Positions 54,727-62,995 of a DNA stretch of 64,000 bases are shown piece after piece. The notes under the pieces were generated by a model that saw only the letters and a program-made list of their open reading frames with translations, searched no databases and was not told the DNA's origin. The DNA lies in assembly GCA_900548455.1 (NCBI GenBank), contig URKQ01000005.1, positions 1-64,000 of the forward strand, in the 5' to 3' direction. Source of the stretch: an uncultured Clostridium sp. Lineage in GTDB: Bacteria; Bacillota; Clostridia; Clostridiales; Clostridiaceae. Numbering within the stretch: position 1 is the stretch's first letter; each line of letters begins with the position of its first letter. The position numbers and the translations under genes were made by a program.

Positions 54727-54753
54727 AAGCTATACTAAAATAAGTATAGCCAA
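54727..54753 (-). terminator. Terminator of the Crp/Fnr gene
   Basis: Minus-strand GGCTATACTTATTTTAGTATAGCTTTTATC, eight bases after the stop. The stem is nine pairs with a short U-run. Confidence 0.75.
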
Positions 54754-54760
54754 GAAGTTT

Positions 54761-55438
54761 CTATTCTATTATTTCTTTCAAATCTTTTATAATGGTAACC
54801 TTGCCTCTAGAAAGATTTATATATCCTTCTTTTTCAAGTTCCTTGAGTTTCCTACTTACTACTTCCCTTGCAGAATCTAATTCAAAAGCTAACTCACTAT
54901 GAGTTGTATAAATAATATTACTAGAGCTTTTCATAAGCAGCTTAATCAATCTTTTTTTTACTGGTTCATGTTTTAACTCTTCTTTGACATCAATAATTAA
55001 ATTAAATTTATCATGCAAATCTTTATAAATATATTTAAAAAACTCAGTATCCTTTAGCAAGAATTTATCAACAACATCAAAGGGTACAACGCCAATCTCT
55101 GAATTTTCAATAGCCTTACCAACTACATTAAGGGATTTTTTTTCAAAATAACAACTTAATGCTTCGTGGCACAATTCTCCTTTACCTATATCATATAGAT
55201 TTGTCTCTTCTCCTTCTTCATTTAATCGTTGAATTTTTATTTTTCCACTAATTACAAACAAAAACCCCTTACACCCTTCTCCATATGTTGAAAGATATTC
55301 ATCTATAAGCAAACTTCTAAATACAATTTTTCTACTAATTATTCCGTGATTTTCTTTATCTATCTTTCCTAACAATGGATATATCATATATAACTTCTCG
55401 AGTAACTTCCTATTGAGTTCAATTTTATTTTTATCCAT
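54761..55438 (-). CDS. Crp/Fnr family transcriptional regulator
   Basis: A 225-residue regulator with an N-terminal cyclic-nucleotide-binding-like beta-roll (about 25-140). A C-terminal Crp helix-turn-helix (about 160-222; SELAFELDSAREVVSRKLKE, LEKEGYINLSRGKV) follows. There is no N-terminal cluster of cysteines of the FNR type, so direct Fe-S oxygen sensing is unlikely. Ligand and targets are unknown. SD CGGGGTGATATAT fixes the start at 55438 rather than 55447. It lies upstream of, and codirectional with, the DUF116 gene. Confidence 0.9.
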   Translation of the reverse strand: MDKNKIELNRKLLEKLYMIYPLLGKIDKENHGIISRKIVFRSLLIDEYLSTYGEGCKGFLFVISGKIKIQRLNEEGEETNLYDIGKGELCHEALSCYFEKKSLNVVGKAIENSEIGVVPFDVVDKFLLKDTEFFKYIYKDLHDKFNLIIDVKEELKHEPVKKRLIKLLMKSSSNIIYTTHSELAFELDSAREVVSRKLKELEKEGYINLSRGKVTIIKDLKEIIE

Positions 55439-55463
55439 ATATATCACCCCGTAAATTAGAAAT

Positions 55464-55498
55464 AAAAAGAGTTAATAATAACTAACTCTTTTTATCTT
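55464..55498 (-). terminator. Hairpin terminator upstream of the Crp/Fnr gene
   Basis: AAAAAGAGTTAGTTATTATTAACTCTTTTT on the minus strand. It is symmetric and would end read-through from the nad operon. Confidence 0.75.
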
Positions 55499-55605
55499 AT
55501 TATACTTATTAAATTGTAATAAATCTATTAATTTAAGCTCTGTAGTAAAATAAAGTGATAGAATGTACAAGTTAGCTAGACAATAATTTAATCAACTTAT
55601 ATTTA

Positions 55606-55690
55606 TACCTTCCCTATGGAGGGTTGGAAGGGGACCCTGTACCCTCCTTGTTAAGGAGAGATTCCTCAAAGGGAACCATAAGGTTCCTTT
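55606..55690. repeat. GC-rich block of consecutive palindromes
   Basis: An island unlike its AT-rich surroundings, holding CCCTATGGAGGG, a GGGGACCCTGTACCC segment, CTCCTTGTTAAGGAG and AAAGGGAACC-ATAA-GGTTCCTTTT back to back, just after nadC. It has no reading frame with an SD. It could be a mobile palindromic repeat unit or a structured 3' UTR. Confidence 0.5.
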
Positions 55691-55691
55691 T

Positions 55692-55719
55692 GAAAAAGCT
55701 GAATAAAGTAATCAGCTTA
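55692..55719 (-). terminator. Terminator overlapping the nadC stop
   Basis: Minus-strand AAGCTGATTACTTTATTCAGCTTTTTC. The stop codon TGA lies inside the 5' arm. Confidence 0.7.
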
Positions 55720-56554
55720 TAGGCGCTAAATTTTTCATTGATAAATCTAATATTTTTGCAGAGTGAGTCAACGCTCCAACAGAAATATAGTTCACTCCAA
55801 TCTCGGCAATACTCTTAATATTTTCTAGTGACACATTCCCTGAAAACTCCGTTAATGCCTGGTTATTAATAATCTCAACTGCTTTCTTTGCTGTATCTAT
55901 ATCCATATTATCAAGCATTATTATATCAGCTTTAGCTGCAAGAGCTTCCTTTACCATATCTAAGTTTTCCGTTTCAACTTCGATTTTTCTTACAAAGGAT
56001 GAATTTTTTCTACATAAATCTACTGCTCTTTGTATGCTCCCAGCCGCATTAATATGGTTATCCTTAAGCATTATTCCATCAGATAAGTTAAAGCGATGAT
56101 TATTTCCTCCACCACATTTAACAGCATACTTTTCTAAGATTCTAAGATTTGGGGTAGTTTTTCTTGTATCTAATAGCTTTGCATTAGTATGTTCTATTTC
56201 CTTAACATATAGATTAGTTAATGTTGCAATTCCACTCATTCTTTGCAATAAATTTAGAGCTAATCTCTCACCTAAAAGCAAACTTCTAGTGCTCCCCTTA
56301 AGAATGGCTACTTTATCTCCTCTAAATACTTTATCCCCATCTTTATTAAATAGTTTTATTTCTACATCACCTAATATTTCAAACACTCTTTTATAAACAT
56401 CTAGCCCTGCAATTATACCCTCTTCCTTTGCTAAAAGGTCCACTGTAGAAATACTTCCTTCATCTATTATGCAATTAGTAGTAACATCTTCATTAGGTAT
56501 ATCTTCAAGTAAAGCATTTTTTATAATTTTATCCACAACTAAGTAATTGATCAT
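55712..56554 (-). CDS. nadC: Nicotinate-nucleotide pyrophosphorylase (carboxylating)
   Basis: Converts quinolinate and PRPP to nicotinate mononucleotide. It has 280 residues. Family motifs include EDIPNEDVTTNCI, LLDTRKTTPNLRILEKYAVK, GGGNNHRFNLSDGIMLKDNH and DIIMLDNMD. The frame runs up to 56620, but GGGGGTAAGTCAT precedes the ATG at 56554. Its first 26 bases overlap the 3' end of nadB, so translation is coupled. Last of nadA-nadB-nadC. Confidence 0.96.
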   Translation of the reverse strand: MINYLVVDKIIKNALLEDIPNEDVTTNCIIDEGSISTVDLLAKEEGIIAGLDVYKRVFEILGDVEIKLFNKDGDKVFRGDKVAILKGSTRSLLLGERLALNLLQRMSGIATLTNLYVKEIEHTNAKLLDTRKTTPNLRILEKYAVKCGGGNNHRFNLSDGIMLKDNHINAAGSIQRAVDLCRKNSSFVRKIEVETENLDMVKEALAAKADIIMLDNMDIDTAKKAVEIINNQALTEFSGNVSLENIKSIAEIGVNYISVGALTHSAKILDLSMKNLAPIS

Positions 56555-57836
56555 ATGACTTACCCCCATAATTTTCAACAATATTTCTTGCTGTATATTC
56601 ATTCTCTTTGCAAAGATCATATAAATCTTTTCCTAAATTAGCTACTTCTATAACATCTTGTTTTATATCCCCTATAGTCTTATTGATTGTACAAGCTGCT
56701 CTTCTAGAAAAAACAAGACCTTCCAATAAAGAATTACTAGCTAATCTATTTTTTCCATGAACACCAGTACAACTTGTCTCTCCAACTGCAAATAAATTTT
56801 CCATAGATGTTTGTGAATTAAGATTAACTTTAATTCCCCCCATAAAAAAATGTTGTGCAGGAGCTACCTTTATAAGTTCCTTTGTTATATCAGTTCCTTT
56901 TTCTAAACATTTTCTATATATCATCTGGAACCTATTTTTAATATATTCTTCACCTAAAAATCTAATATCTAGATATACATAACTTGATTTAGTCCTCTCC
57001 ATTTCTTTATATATAGCCTTAGATACAACATCACGAGGCAATAATTCATCTATAAATCGTTTACCATGGATATTGGTGAGAATGCCTCCTTCCCCTCTAA
57101 CAGATTCAGATATTAAAAATTTTCTTTCTTCATTATTTTCTTCATAAAAAGCTGTAGGATGAATTTGAACATACTCAACATCCTTAACTTCTACTCCATG
57201 CTTATATGCTATTGATAATCCATCACCCTTTAATGACCTTTGATTAGTAGAGTTACTATATAATCCACCAATTCCTCCAGTTGCCAGTATAACGCACTTT
57301 GCAAATATATTAAGTTGTCTATTGTCCTTAGCTACAATGGCGCCAATACATTTATTATTTTTTTCAATTATATCAATTAATGTTGTATACTCATAAACTC
57401 TTATATTCTTTTTTTCTTTAACTCTATCTATAAGTACCTTCTCTACACTCTCCCCAGTATTATCCTTAGTATGTACTATTCTATTTATTGAATGTGCCCC
57501 TTCTTTTGTATAGTTTAATGTACCATCTTCATTTTTATCAAAGTCCACACCTAATTTTATTAGTTCATCAATACTATCCCTTGACTCCTCTACTAAAACC
57601 TGTACCGCTTTTTCATCATTTTCATACTGTCCCGCTCTATAAGTATCCCTTACAAAAGATTCAATGTCATCTTTCCCCCTTGCTACAGATATTCCACCTT
57701 GAGCTAAAAAAGTATTAGTACACTTCATTTCCTCTTTACAAATTACAAGTACATTCAAATTTTCATTCAAATTTAAAGCCGTATAAAGACCTGATACTCC
57801 TGATCCAACAATTAGTACATCTACATTTTCTTTCAT
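56529..57836 (-). CDS. nadB: L-aspartate oxidase
   Basis: FAD enzyme turning L-aspartate into iminoaspartate for NAD synthesis; anaerobes use fumarate as the acceptor. It has 435 residues, shorter than E. coli NadB (about 540) because the C-terminal helical domain is largely missing, as in several clostridia. It has the Rossmann motif VLIVGSGVSGLYTALNL, AQGGISVARG, ATGGIGGLYSNSTNQ, QIHPTAFYE and GVHGKNRLASNSLLEGLVF. Preceded by nadA, 13 bases away. Confidence 0.96.
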   Translation of the reverse strand: MKENVDVLIVGSGVSGLYTALNLNENLNVLVICKEEMKCTNTFLAQGGISVARGKDDIESFVRDTYRAGQYENDEKAVQVLVEESRDSIDELIKLGVDFDKNEDGTLNYTKEGAHSINRIVHTKDNTGESVEKVLIDRVKEKKNIRVYEYTTLIDIIEKNNKCIGAIVAKDNRQLNIFAKCVILATGGIGGLYSNSTNQRSLKGDGLSIAYKHGVEVKDVEYVQIHPTAFYEENNEERKFLISESVRGEGGILTNIHGKRFIDELLPRDVVSKAIYKEMERTKSSYVYLDIRFLGEEYIKNRFQMIYRKCLEKGTDITKELIKVAPAQHFFMGGIKVNLNSQTSMENLFAVGETSCTGVHGKNRLASNSLLEGLVFSRRAACTINKTIGDIKQDVIEVANLGKDLYDLCKENEYTARNIVENYGGKSYDQLLSCG

Positions 57837-57849
57837 TTAACACACTTCC

Positions 57850-58758
57850 CTATGATAACTTATGCATATTTTCTAATGACTTAAAAGCTCTTTTTCTTAT
57901 ATCTTCATCGAGTTCAATTTCATTCTTCATATATAATAAAGTTTCATATAAATTTTCCAAAGTAGTTTTCTTCATATCACTACATCTAATGCATTTACTA
58001 GCCAGTATAAATTTTTTATCTGGATTCTTACTTTGTAATTCATATAAAATTCCTTCTTCAGTAGCAACTATAAAGGTACTGTCCTTAGAATCTGTTGCAT
58101 ATTTAATTATTCCACTAGTACTTCCTACATAATCGGCTAACTCCCTTACTTCCTTAGTACATTCAGGGTGAACTAAAACTCTAGCATCTTTATACTGATT
58201 TTTAAGATTTACTACTTCCTCTTTTTTTATGTCATTATGAGCTTTACAATACCCATCCCATAAAATAAATCTTTTTTCAGGAAAAAATTCTGATATATAC
58301 TGACCCAGGTTTTTATCTGGCAAAAATATAATTTCATCTTCATCTATGTTTTTCATAATGTTCAAAGCACTTGAAGAAGTTACTGATACATCTGAGTATG
58401 CTTTAACTTCTGAAGATGAATTTATATAACATACCACACATGCTTTAGGGTACTTTTCCTTCATGTTCTTTACAGCTTGTACACTAGCCATATCTGCCAT
58501 GGAACAGCCAGCATTTAATGAAGGCATTAAAATTTTCTTATTAGGTGACAGTATCTTGGCACTTTCTGCCATAAATCTTACTCCGCAAAATACAACTATA
58601 TCTTTCTCAGAATCTCTAGCAACTTCACTTAAATAGTAAGAATCCCCAACATAATCAGCACATTGTTGAATTTCTGGTGGTTGATAATAATGTGCTAAAA
58701 CAAGAGCATTTTTTTCTTTCTTAAGTTTCATTATTTCTGTTTTTAAATCTCTGCTCAT
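57850..58758 (-). CDS. nadA: Quinolinate synthase
   Basis: [4Fe-4S] enzyme condensing iminoaspartate with dihydroxyacetone phosphate to quinolinate. Its 302 residues are the family length. Three conserved cysteines occur in NAGCSMADM, HPECTKEV and KCIRCSDMKK. The N-terminus has KKEKNALVLAHYYQPPEIQ. The SD is weak (AAAGTGGTG). First gene of nadABC, preceded by a promoter with a palindromic operator. Confidence 0.96.
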   Translation of the reverse strand: MSRDLKTEIMKLKKEKNALVLAHYYQPPEIQQCADYVGDSYYLSEVARDSEKDIVVFCGVRFMAESAKILSPNKKILMPSLNAGCSMADMASVQAVKNMKEKYPKACVVCYINSSSEVKAYSDVSVTSSSALNIMKNIDEDEIIFLPDKNLGQYISEFFPEKRFILWDGYCKAHNDIKKEEVVNLKNQYKDARVLVHPECTKEVRELADYVGSTSGIIKYATDSKDSTFIVATEEGILYELQSKNPDKKFILASKCIRCSDMKKTTLENLYETLLYMKNEIELDEDIRKRAFKSLENMHKLS

Positions 58759-58786
58759 TTAATACACCACTTTCCAATTATTTTAC

Positions 58787-58810
58787 TGTATATACACCTG
58801 CGTATACATT
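58787..58810 (-). promoter_or_regulatory. Palindromic operator at the nadA transcription start (NiaR-like)
   Basis: TATAC-ACCTGC-GTATA (58791-58806), with further symmetry at the flanks, lies just after the -10 hexamer, across the expected start site. From memory, NiaR (YrxA), the nicotinate-responsive repressor of nadABC in Firmicutes, binds TACACC-type palindromes. The regulator gene is not in this window. Confidence 0.55.
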
Positions 58811-58836
58811 TTATCACTCTGTAAACTTTTCTTCAA
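58808..58836 (-). promoter_or_regulatory. Promoter of nadABC
   Basis: Minus-strand TTGAAG (58831-58836), 17 bp, TAAAAT (58808-58813), about 50 bases before nadA. Confidence 0.7.
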
Positions 58837-58898
58837 GAACCAATACCATATATCTCCTAATAAATATACATTCTATCACTCTATTTTGCTAAAGAACT

Positions 58899-58940
58899 AA
58901 AAATAAAAGTTGTTGGAAATTATATCTCCAACAACTTTTT
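58899..58940 (-). terminator. Terminator of the CDF transporter gene
   Basis: Minus-strand AAAGTTGTTGGA ... TCCAACAACTTTT followed by ATTTTTAG, starting within the stop codon region. Confidence 0.85.
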
Positions 58941-59841
58941 AAATTACCCACTTTCTATTTCCTGTAAAGGAAACATTTAGCCATTTATCGTATTTAATAC
59001 TGTTAATTAAATTATTAATCTTTTCTCTAATTACATCCATGTCTTCAAGGTTTTCAATTTTAGATTCATCATTAAATATAAAATCAATTTCTATTCTAAG
59101 AGAACTTCCTGTTTTACTTACTCTGGTGATTGATTCTTCAAATTCGTATTCTTTCTCTACAAGTTCAACTGCTTTAGTAATACAGTCATTTATTTCATCA
59201 TTAGCTCTTACAAGAATAAGTTCTTTAAAAGCTTTCAGTAAAGCAGCTATAGGTACTTTAAAAAATACTGAAGAACTAATAATAACCATAGCTGGATCTA
59301 TATATTTAGTTAAATATCCAAACCTAGTATTTTGTATAAGTAATACAATAACGAATCCGATAAAAACACCAATACTTATTAAGGCATCCATAAGCCATTG
59401 ACCACTTTCAATCCTTATAATATCTGAATTAAGTTTTTCCCCTTCCCATTTCATATATGCATATATTGCTAAACACCCTAAAATAGATATTATTGTATAT
59501 ACAATAGCGTACCCAGTATCTACAAGGTTACCTCCTGACACTATAGTTTTAACAGAACTTATTAAAGATATAGAACACATTATAATTAAAACTATTGATT
59601 TAAGAATAACTACGATAGGACTAATTGTTGACTTCCCAAAGGGGAAATTTTTCTTATCTGACCTAGACATAAAATTGCACATAAATATTGCCATTAGGGA
59701 TAACAAAAGACTAACAAGGGAATATACCCCATCAAATCTTATCATCTCTGAATCAATCATTAACCCCCAACCTATTCCTAGTAAAGCAAAGAATAATCCA
59801 CCTACAGCCGAAAGTTTTAACAATCTATTTTCCTTATACAT
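58939..59841 (-). CDS. Cation diffusion facilitator family transporter
   Basis: Metal-ion/proton antiporter of 300 residues with six transmembrane helices (about 8-27, 38-56, 75-97, 107-128, 150-170, 182-202). A cytoplasmic C-terminal domain of about 90 residues follows. The second helix begins FDGVYSLVSLLLSL and the fifth contains SGQWLMDALIS, positions that hold the metal-binding residues. The usual His of helix 5 (HxxxD) reads Gln, so the metal preference may differ from Zn-exporting members. SD AAGAGGTGCAGT. Its position 150 bases after the MutS2-like gene suggests possible cotranscription. Confidence 0.88.
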   Translation of the reverse strand: MYKENRLLKLSAVGGLFFALLGIGWGLMIDSEMIRFDGVYSLVSLLLSLMAIFMCNFMSRSDKKNFPFGKSTISPIVVILKSIVLIIMCSISLISSVKTIVSGGNLVDTGYAIVYTIISILGCLAIYAYMKWEGEKLNSDIIRIESGQWLMDALISIGVFIGFVIVLLIQNTRFGYLTKYIDPAMVIISSSVFFKVPIAALLKAFKELILVRANDEINDCITKAVELVEKEYEFEESITRVSKTGSSLRIEIDFIFNDESKIENLEDMDVIREKINNLINSIKYDKWLNVSFTGNRKWVI

Positions 59842-59995
59842 ACTGCACCTCTTCCAATTAAGTTATATATTATATAATACAGCTATTGTATTTATTAATT
59901 AACTCACTAAAGAGGTGTGTATATATAACTATTAATATTATCGCAGCTTTATAAAATCTTATCTTATAGCATAAAAGTACCTAATTTTGGCTTCT

Positions 59996-61903
59996 TTAAT
60001 GCATATCACTCTTTCTAGATTTCATCTCTTTTTGAATCTTCTTTAATGCTTTTTTAGATCCTCTTTCTATATCATGATCTAACTTTCTATCTTTATAACT
60101 AACAAATAGCTGATTCATATCATATCCCTCAGGATATAATTCCTTTGCTGTGTTTTCTAACTTTAATCTCTTATAGTTAACCTCTATAAAGTTATTATTA
60201 TATAGAACAATTATATTGTTTAATTCATCTACTTCCTTATATACAATTCCTGGCTTATTATAATCCAATAAAGTTACTCTATCACCCTGTTTATAATAGT
60301 ACTGAACCTGATGTTCTTCACTTTCTTCATTTTGTTTAGGTAATTTGCTATCTGCTATTAATTCATAATTATAGTCTTTAGTTTTTATATACTTCCTAGT
60401 TCTCTCAATAACTTTATCGCTTATACCCATTTTCTTTGCAATATAAAGAGCATTACTATCTCCACTTTTTCCAATATGAAGTTTATATAAAGGTTCTAGT
60501 GTATCCTTTTGAAACTCCATTGCAGCGTTCTGAAAATGCGGATGATTTTGAGAAAAGTTTTTTATTTCTCCATAATGAGTTGATGCTATAGTGATACATC
60601 CCTTTAAATAAAACTCTTCCAATATTGAAATAGCAAGGGCTGCTCCTTCATTTGGCTCTGTTCCACTACCTATCTCATCAAAAATCAAAAGACTATTTTT
60701 ACTAGATTCCTTTAATATACTTCCTAGATTTTTAGCATGAGAAGAAAAGGTACTTAAGGCATTTTCAACACTTTGATCATCACCAATATCAACAAATATA
60801 TCATCAAACACAGCCATTTCCGTTCCTACTTCCGCAGAAATATGAAATCCGCTTTGAATCCCTAACGTAAGTAAGCCCACTGTTTTTAATACAACAGTTT
60901 TTCCTCCAGCATTAGGTCCTGTTATAATAAGTGTTCTATAATCTTTTCCAATGGAGAAATTTAAAGGCACACCTTTTTCAATCAACGGATATTTTCCATT
61001 AATAATATTTATACATCCAACACCATTTATTTTAGGTTTAATTCCATTAATGTCTTTACTGTATTTTGCCTTAGCAAAAATCATATCATATTCTGATATT
61101 ACCTCTATATTAATTTTAATCTCTTTAATTCTCTCATATACGAGTTCTGTTAGAGTAGCTAAAATCCTATACTCCTCTACAGCTTCTTCAGCTTTTAATA
61201 TACTTAACTCTGAAGTGTGTTTTGAGATAGATGAAGGTTCTATAAACACTGTTGTTCCTTTAGATGAAACTTCAACTATTGACCCTTGAATTTGATTCTT
61301 AAAAGCTGCTTTTATAGGAATAGTATACTTACCATTTCTTTGACTAATAAAAAATTCTTGAATAGCTTCTTTATTAGCATTACTCTTTAAAAACTTATCA
61401 AGCTTATCTTTTATCTTAGCTTCACAATCCTCAATATGCCTTCTTATACGCTTTAATTCCTTACTAGCATTAGAATCAATAGCACTTCCTTTAATACACG
61501 ATTCTATTTCTTCTTCTATATAATTAAGCTCTGTAATACTTTCTCCATAAGCACATAATGTAGGTGCATATCCTTCTTTATCTTTTATAAATAACTTAAC
61601 TTTACCACAACCTCTTAAAAAATTACTTATAGTAATTAAATCAGAAACCTCCAATGCTGCTCCCTTTTCCATTTTAGAAATAAGTGGATTTATATTGAAT
61701 ATTCCTTTTAAAGGAATTGTGTAGGAAGCATCTAAAAGCCTTCTTCCCTCAGATGTTTCATCTAACATCCTATTAACCTGTTTTATATTATTACTAGGTT
61801 GTAACTTATCTATAAGTTCTTTTCCTAACCCACTAACGCAATATGATTTTACTATTTCTTTTAATTGATTGTAATGTAGCTTTACTAATGTATTATTGTT
61901 CAT
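59996..61903 (-). CDS. MutS2-like ATPase lacking the Smr domain
   Basis: MutS family protein of 635 residues. The MutS2-like core includes LEVSDLITISNFLRGCG, the ISQRNGKYTIPIKAAFKNQI segment, Walker A GPNAGGKTVVLKT (329-341), Walker B LLIFDEIGSGTEP, and the ASTHYGEIKNF signature. A KOW-like segment (QGDRVTLLDYNKPGIVYKEV) is retained near 550. The chain ends at SRKSDMH without the C-terminal Smr nuclease domain of full MutS2 (about 780 residues). The stop is clean and no Smr remnant follows, so this looks like a natural short form. The ATG at 61903 has GTGAGG; the 61927 start lacks an SD. Confidence 0.87.
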   Translation of the reverse strand: MNNNTLVKLHYNQLKEIVKSYCVSGLGKELIDKLQPSNNIKQVNRMLDETSEGRRLLDASYTIPLKGIFNINPLISKMEKGAALEVSDLITISNFLRGCGKVKLFIKDKEGYAPTLCAYGESITELNYIEEEIESCIKGSAIDSNASKELKRIRRHIEDCEAKIKDKLDKFLKSNANKEAIQEFFISQRNGKYTIPIKAAFKNQIQGSIVEVSSKGTTVFIEPSSISKHTSELSILKAEEAVEEYRILATLTELVYERIKEIKINIEVISEYDMIFAKAKYSKDINGIKPKINGVGCINIINGKYPLIEKGVPLNFSIGKDYRTLIITGPNAGGKTVVLKTVGLLTLGIQSGFHISAEVGTEMAVFDDIFVDIGDDQSVENALSTFSSHAKNLGSILKESSKNSLLIFDEIGSGTEPNEGAALAISILEEFYLKGCITIASTHYGEIKNFSQNHPHFQNAAMEFQKDTLEPLYKLHIGKSGDSNALYIAKKMGISDKVIERTRKYIKTKDYNYELIADSKLPKQNEESEEHQVQYYYKQGDRVTLLDYNKPGIVYKEVDELNNIIVLYNNNFIEVNYKRLKLENTAKELYPEGYDMNQLFVSYKDRKLDHDIERGSKKALKKIQKEMKSRKSDMH

Positions 61904-61950
61904 TCTTAATACCTCACTTTTATTCAAGCCACGAAAAAAACATAGACTTC

Positions 61951-62040
61951 AAAAATAAAAAAGCCGTGGACAATTCCACAGCTTGAATTTAACACAAATA
62001 AAGATAGTTTTAACTATCATAAGGTAAATTCGTGGACTTG
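61951..62040 (-). promoter_or_regulatory. Attenuator-like leader of the MutS2-like gene
   Basis: The minus strand has a terminator, AAGCTGTGGA-ATTG-TCCACGGCTT (61984 down to 61961) followed by TTTTTATTTTT. Upstream, TCCACGAATTT (62036 to 62026) can instead pair with AAATTC and GTGGA (61990 to 61975), which would destroy the terminator stem. Between them is a small hairpin GATAGTTAAAACTATC. This is the layout of a riboswitch expression platform or protein-controlled attenuator. No known aptamer was recognised. Confidence 0.6.
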
Positions 62041-62324
62041 TATCCTTAATAGTTTTAATTAATTTCATAACAAATAAAGGTACTATGACCCCATTTTTAG
62101 AAATTAATATTCAATTACTATTTTTAGATACTAGACACTCACAAACCTTCCTCACTTTCATTTGAAATCTATGTACTTTAATAGTAAACTAAAATTTTCA
62201 ACAAATCAATATATATCTCTAAAATCGTGAAATATATTAAAAACACATGTTGTAGCATATAGAGTCCTAACCTACCCTAAAGAACCTCTTGTACTGTGAA
62301 GCAGTAATATGACCTCAGGATATT
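62041..62324. other. Intergenic region between MutS2-like leader and tRNA-fMet promoter
   Basis: About 280 bases with no convincing gene. On the minus strand a 16-codon frame (MKVRKVCECLVSKNSN, ATG at about 62165) has no SD. ACTATTAAGGATACAAGT (minus, about 62054 to 62037) resembles ACTAAGGATACAAGT (plus, 62351-62365). Confidence 0.4.
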
Positions 62325-62353
62325 TTGACTTTCATAATATATAAAGTTATACT
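62325..62353 (+). promoter_or_regulatory. Promoter of the second tRNA-fMet
   Basis: TTGACT (62325-62330), 17 bp, TATACT (62348-62353), 39 bases before the tRNA. Confidence 0.75.
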
Positions 62354-62392
62354 AAGGATACAAGTTAGCAAGGTTGCTTGCAAACACAATAT

Positions 62393-62468
<76 letters not shown>

Positions 62469-62473
62469 ATAGA

Positions 62474-62508
62474 AACCCTTACGATTATCGTAAGGGTTTT
62501 TTTTATAT
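62474..62508 (+). terminator. Intrinsic terminator of tRNA-fMet
   Basis: AAACCCTTACGA-TTA-TCGTAAGGGTTT followed by TTTTTATAT. Confidence 0.92.
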
Positions 62509-62541
62509 GCTTTTGACAACATTGTCCTATCCAAATATAAC

Positions 62542-62925
62542 TTACTTAAAAAATACAGCTGATATAAAGAAATCTGTTCCATATTTTTCATTTTCAATAA
62601 TTCCACTTTCTGACCAATTTCCAAAGCCAGCTTCAACTGCTAAAGGTCGTAAATCTCCATAAACAGAGAAAACCCCTTTTGTCCAAACCTTCCTATATCC
62701 ATAACCTTTAATAACTTTTTTAATCTCTTTAAGATTCTTATTAACTTTTTTATTTGTTTTAAAAACATCTTTTGATATCTTAAAAAATTTTTTGTAAAAT
62801 AAAGTGCTATCACAATAATGTGCAAATAACAAACAATTTGTATTTCCACTTATTTTTATATATCCCTTAAGGATAGCATCGTTTTTATCAGCTATTTTAT
62901 ATGCTTCATTTATTATTTTATCCAT
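62542..62925 (-). CDS. Small protein resembling the N-terminal part of QueG-like Fe-S proteins
   Basis: A 127-residue protein. Its C-terminal third (YGDLRPLAVEAGFG, then ESGIIENEKYGTDFFISAV) resembles the LAVRAGLGWxGKxxLxxxxxxGS segment that in epoxyqueuosine reductase and relatives lies before the 4Fe-4S cysteines. Here the chain stops before that cluster, and only two Cys (CLLFAHYC) occur, near the N-terminus. The SD AGGAGATATTTTT is correctly placed but lies inside a 17-bp stem. It could be a relic, or a small stand-alone protein, since the frame is intact and well initiated. Confidence 0.7.
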   Translation of the reverse strand: MDKIINEAYKIADKNDAILKGYIKISGNTNCLLFAHYCDSTLFYKKFFKISKDVFKTNKKVNKNLKEIKKVIKGYGYRKVWTKGVFSVYGDLRPLAVEAGFGNWSESGIIENEKYGTDFFISAVFFK

Positions 62926-62966
62926 AAAAATATCTCCTATAAATTCACATTATAGAAGATATTTTT
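62926..62966 (-). promoter_or_regulatory. 17-bp stem-loop containing the ribosome binding site of the QueG-like gene
   Basis: Arms 62926-62942 and 62950-62966 pair over 17 positions with one G-U wobble, loop of 7. The SD (GGAGA) is within the 3' arm on the minus strand and the start codon follows at once. It may also serve as terminator of the DUF2935 gene, whose stop is 30 bases before it. Confidence 0.7.
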
Positions 62967-62995
62967 ACCCAAATGTAATATAATAATTCTAAATT

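Noticed and set aside
62112..62167. Possible 16-codon leader peptide (MKVRKVCECLVSKNSN) upstream of the MutS2-like gene
   Set aside because: No ribosome binding site and no run of regulatory codons; not enough to call a gene.
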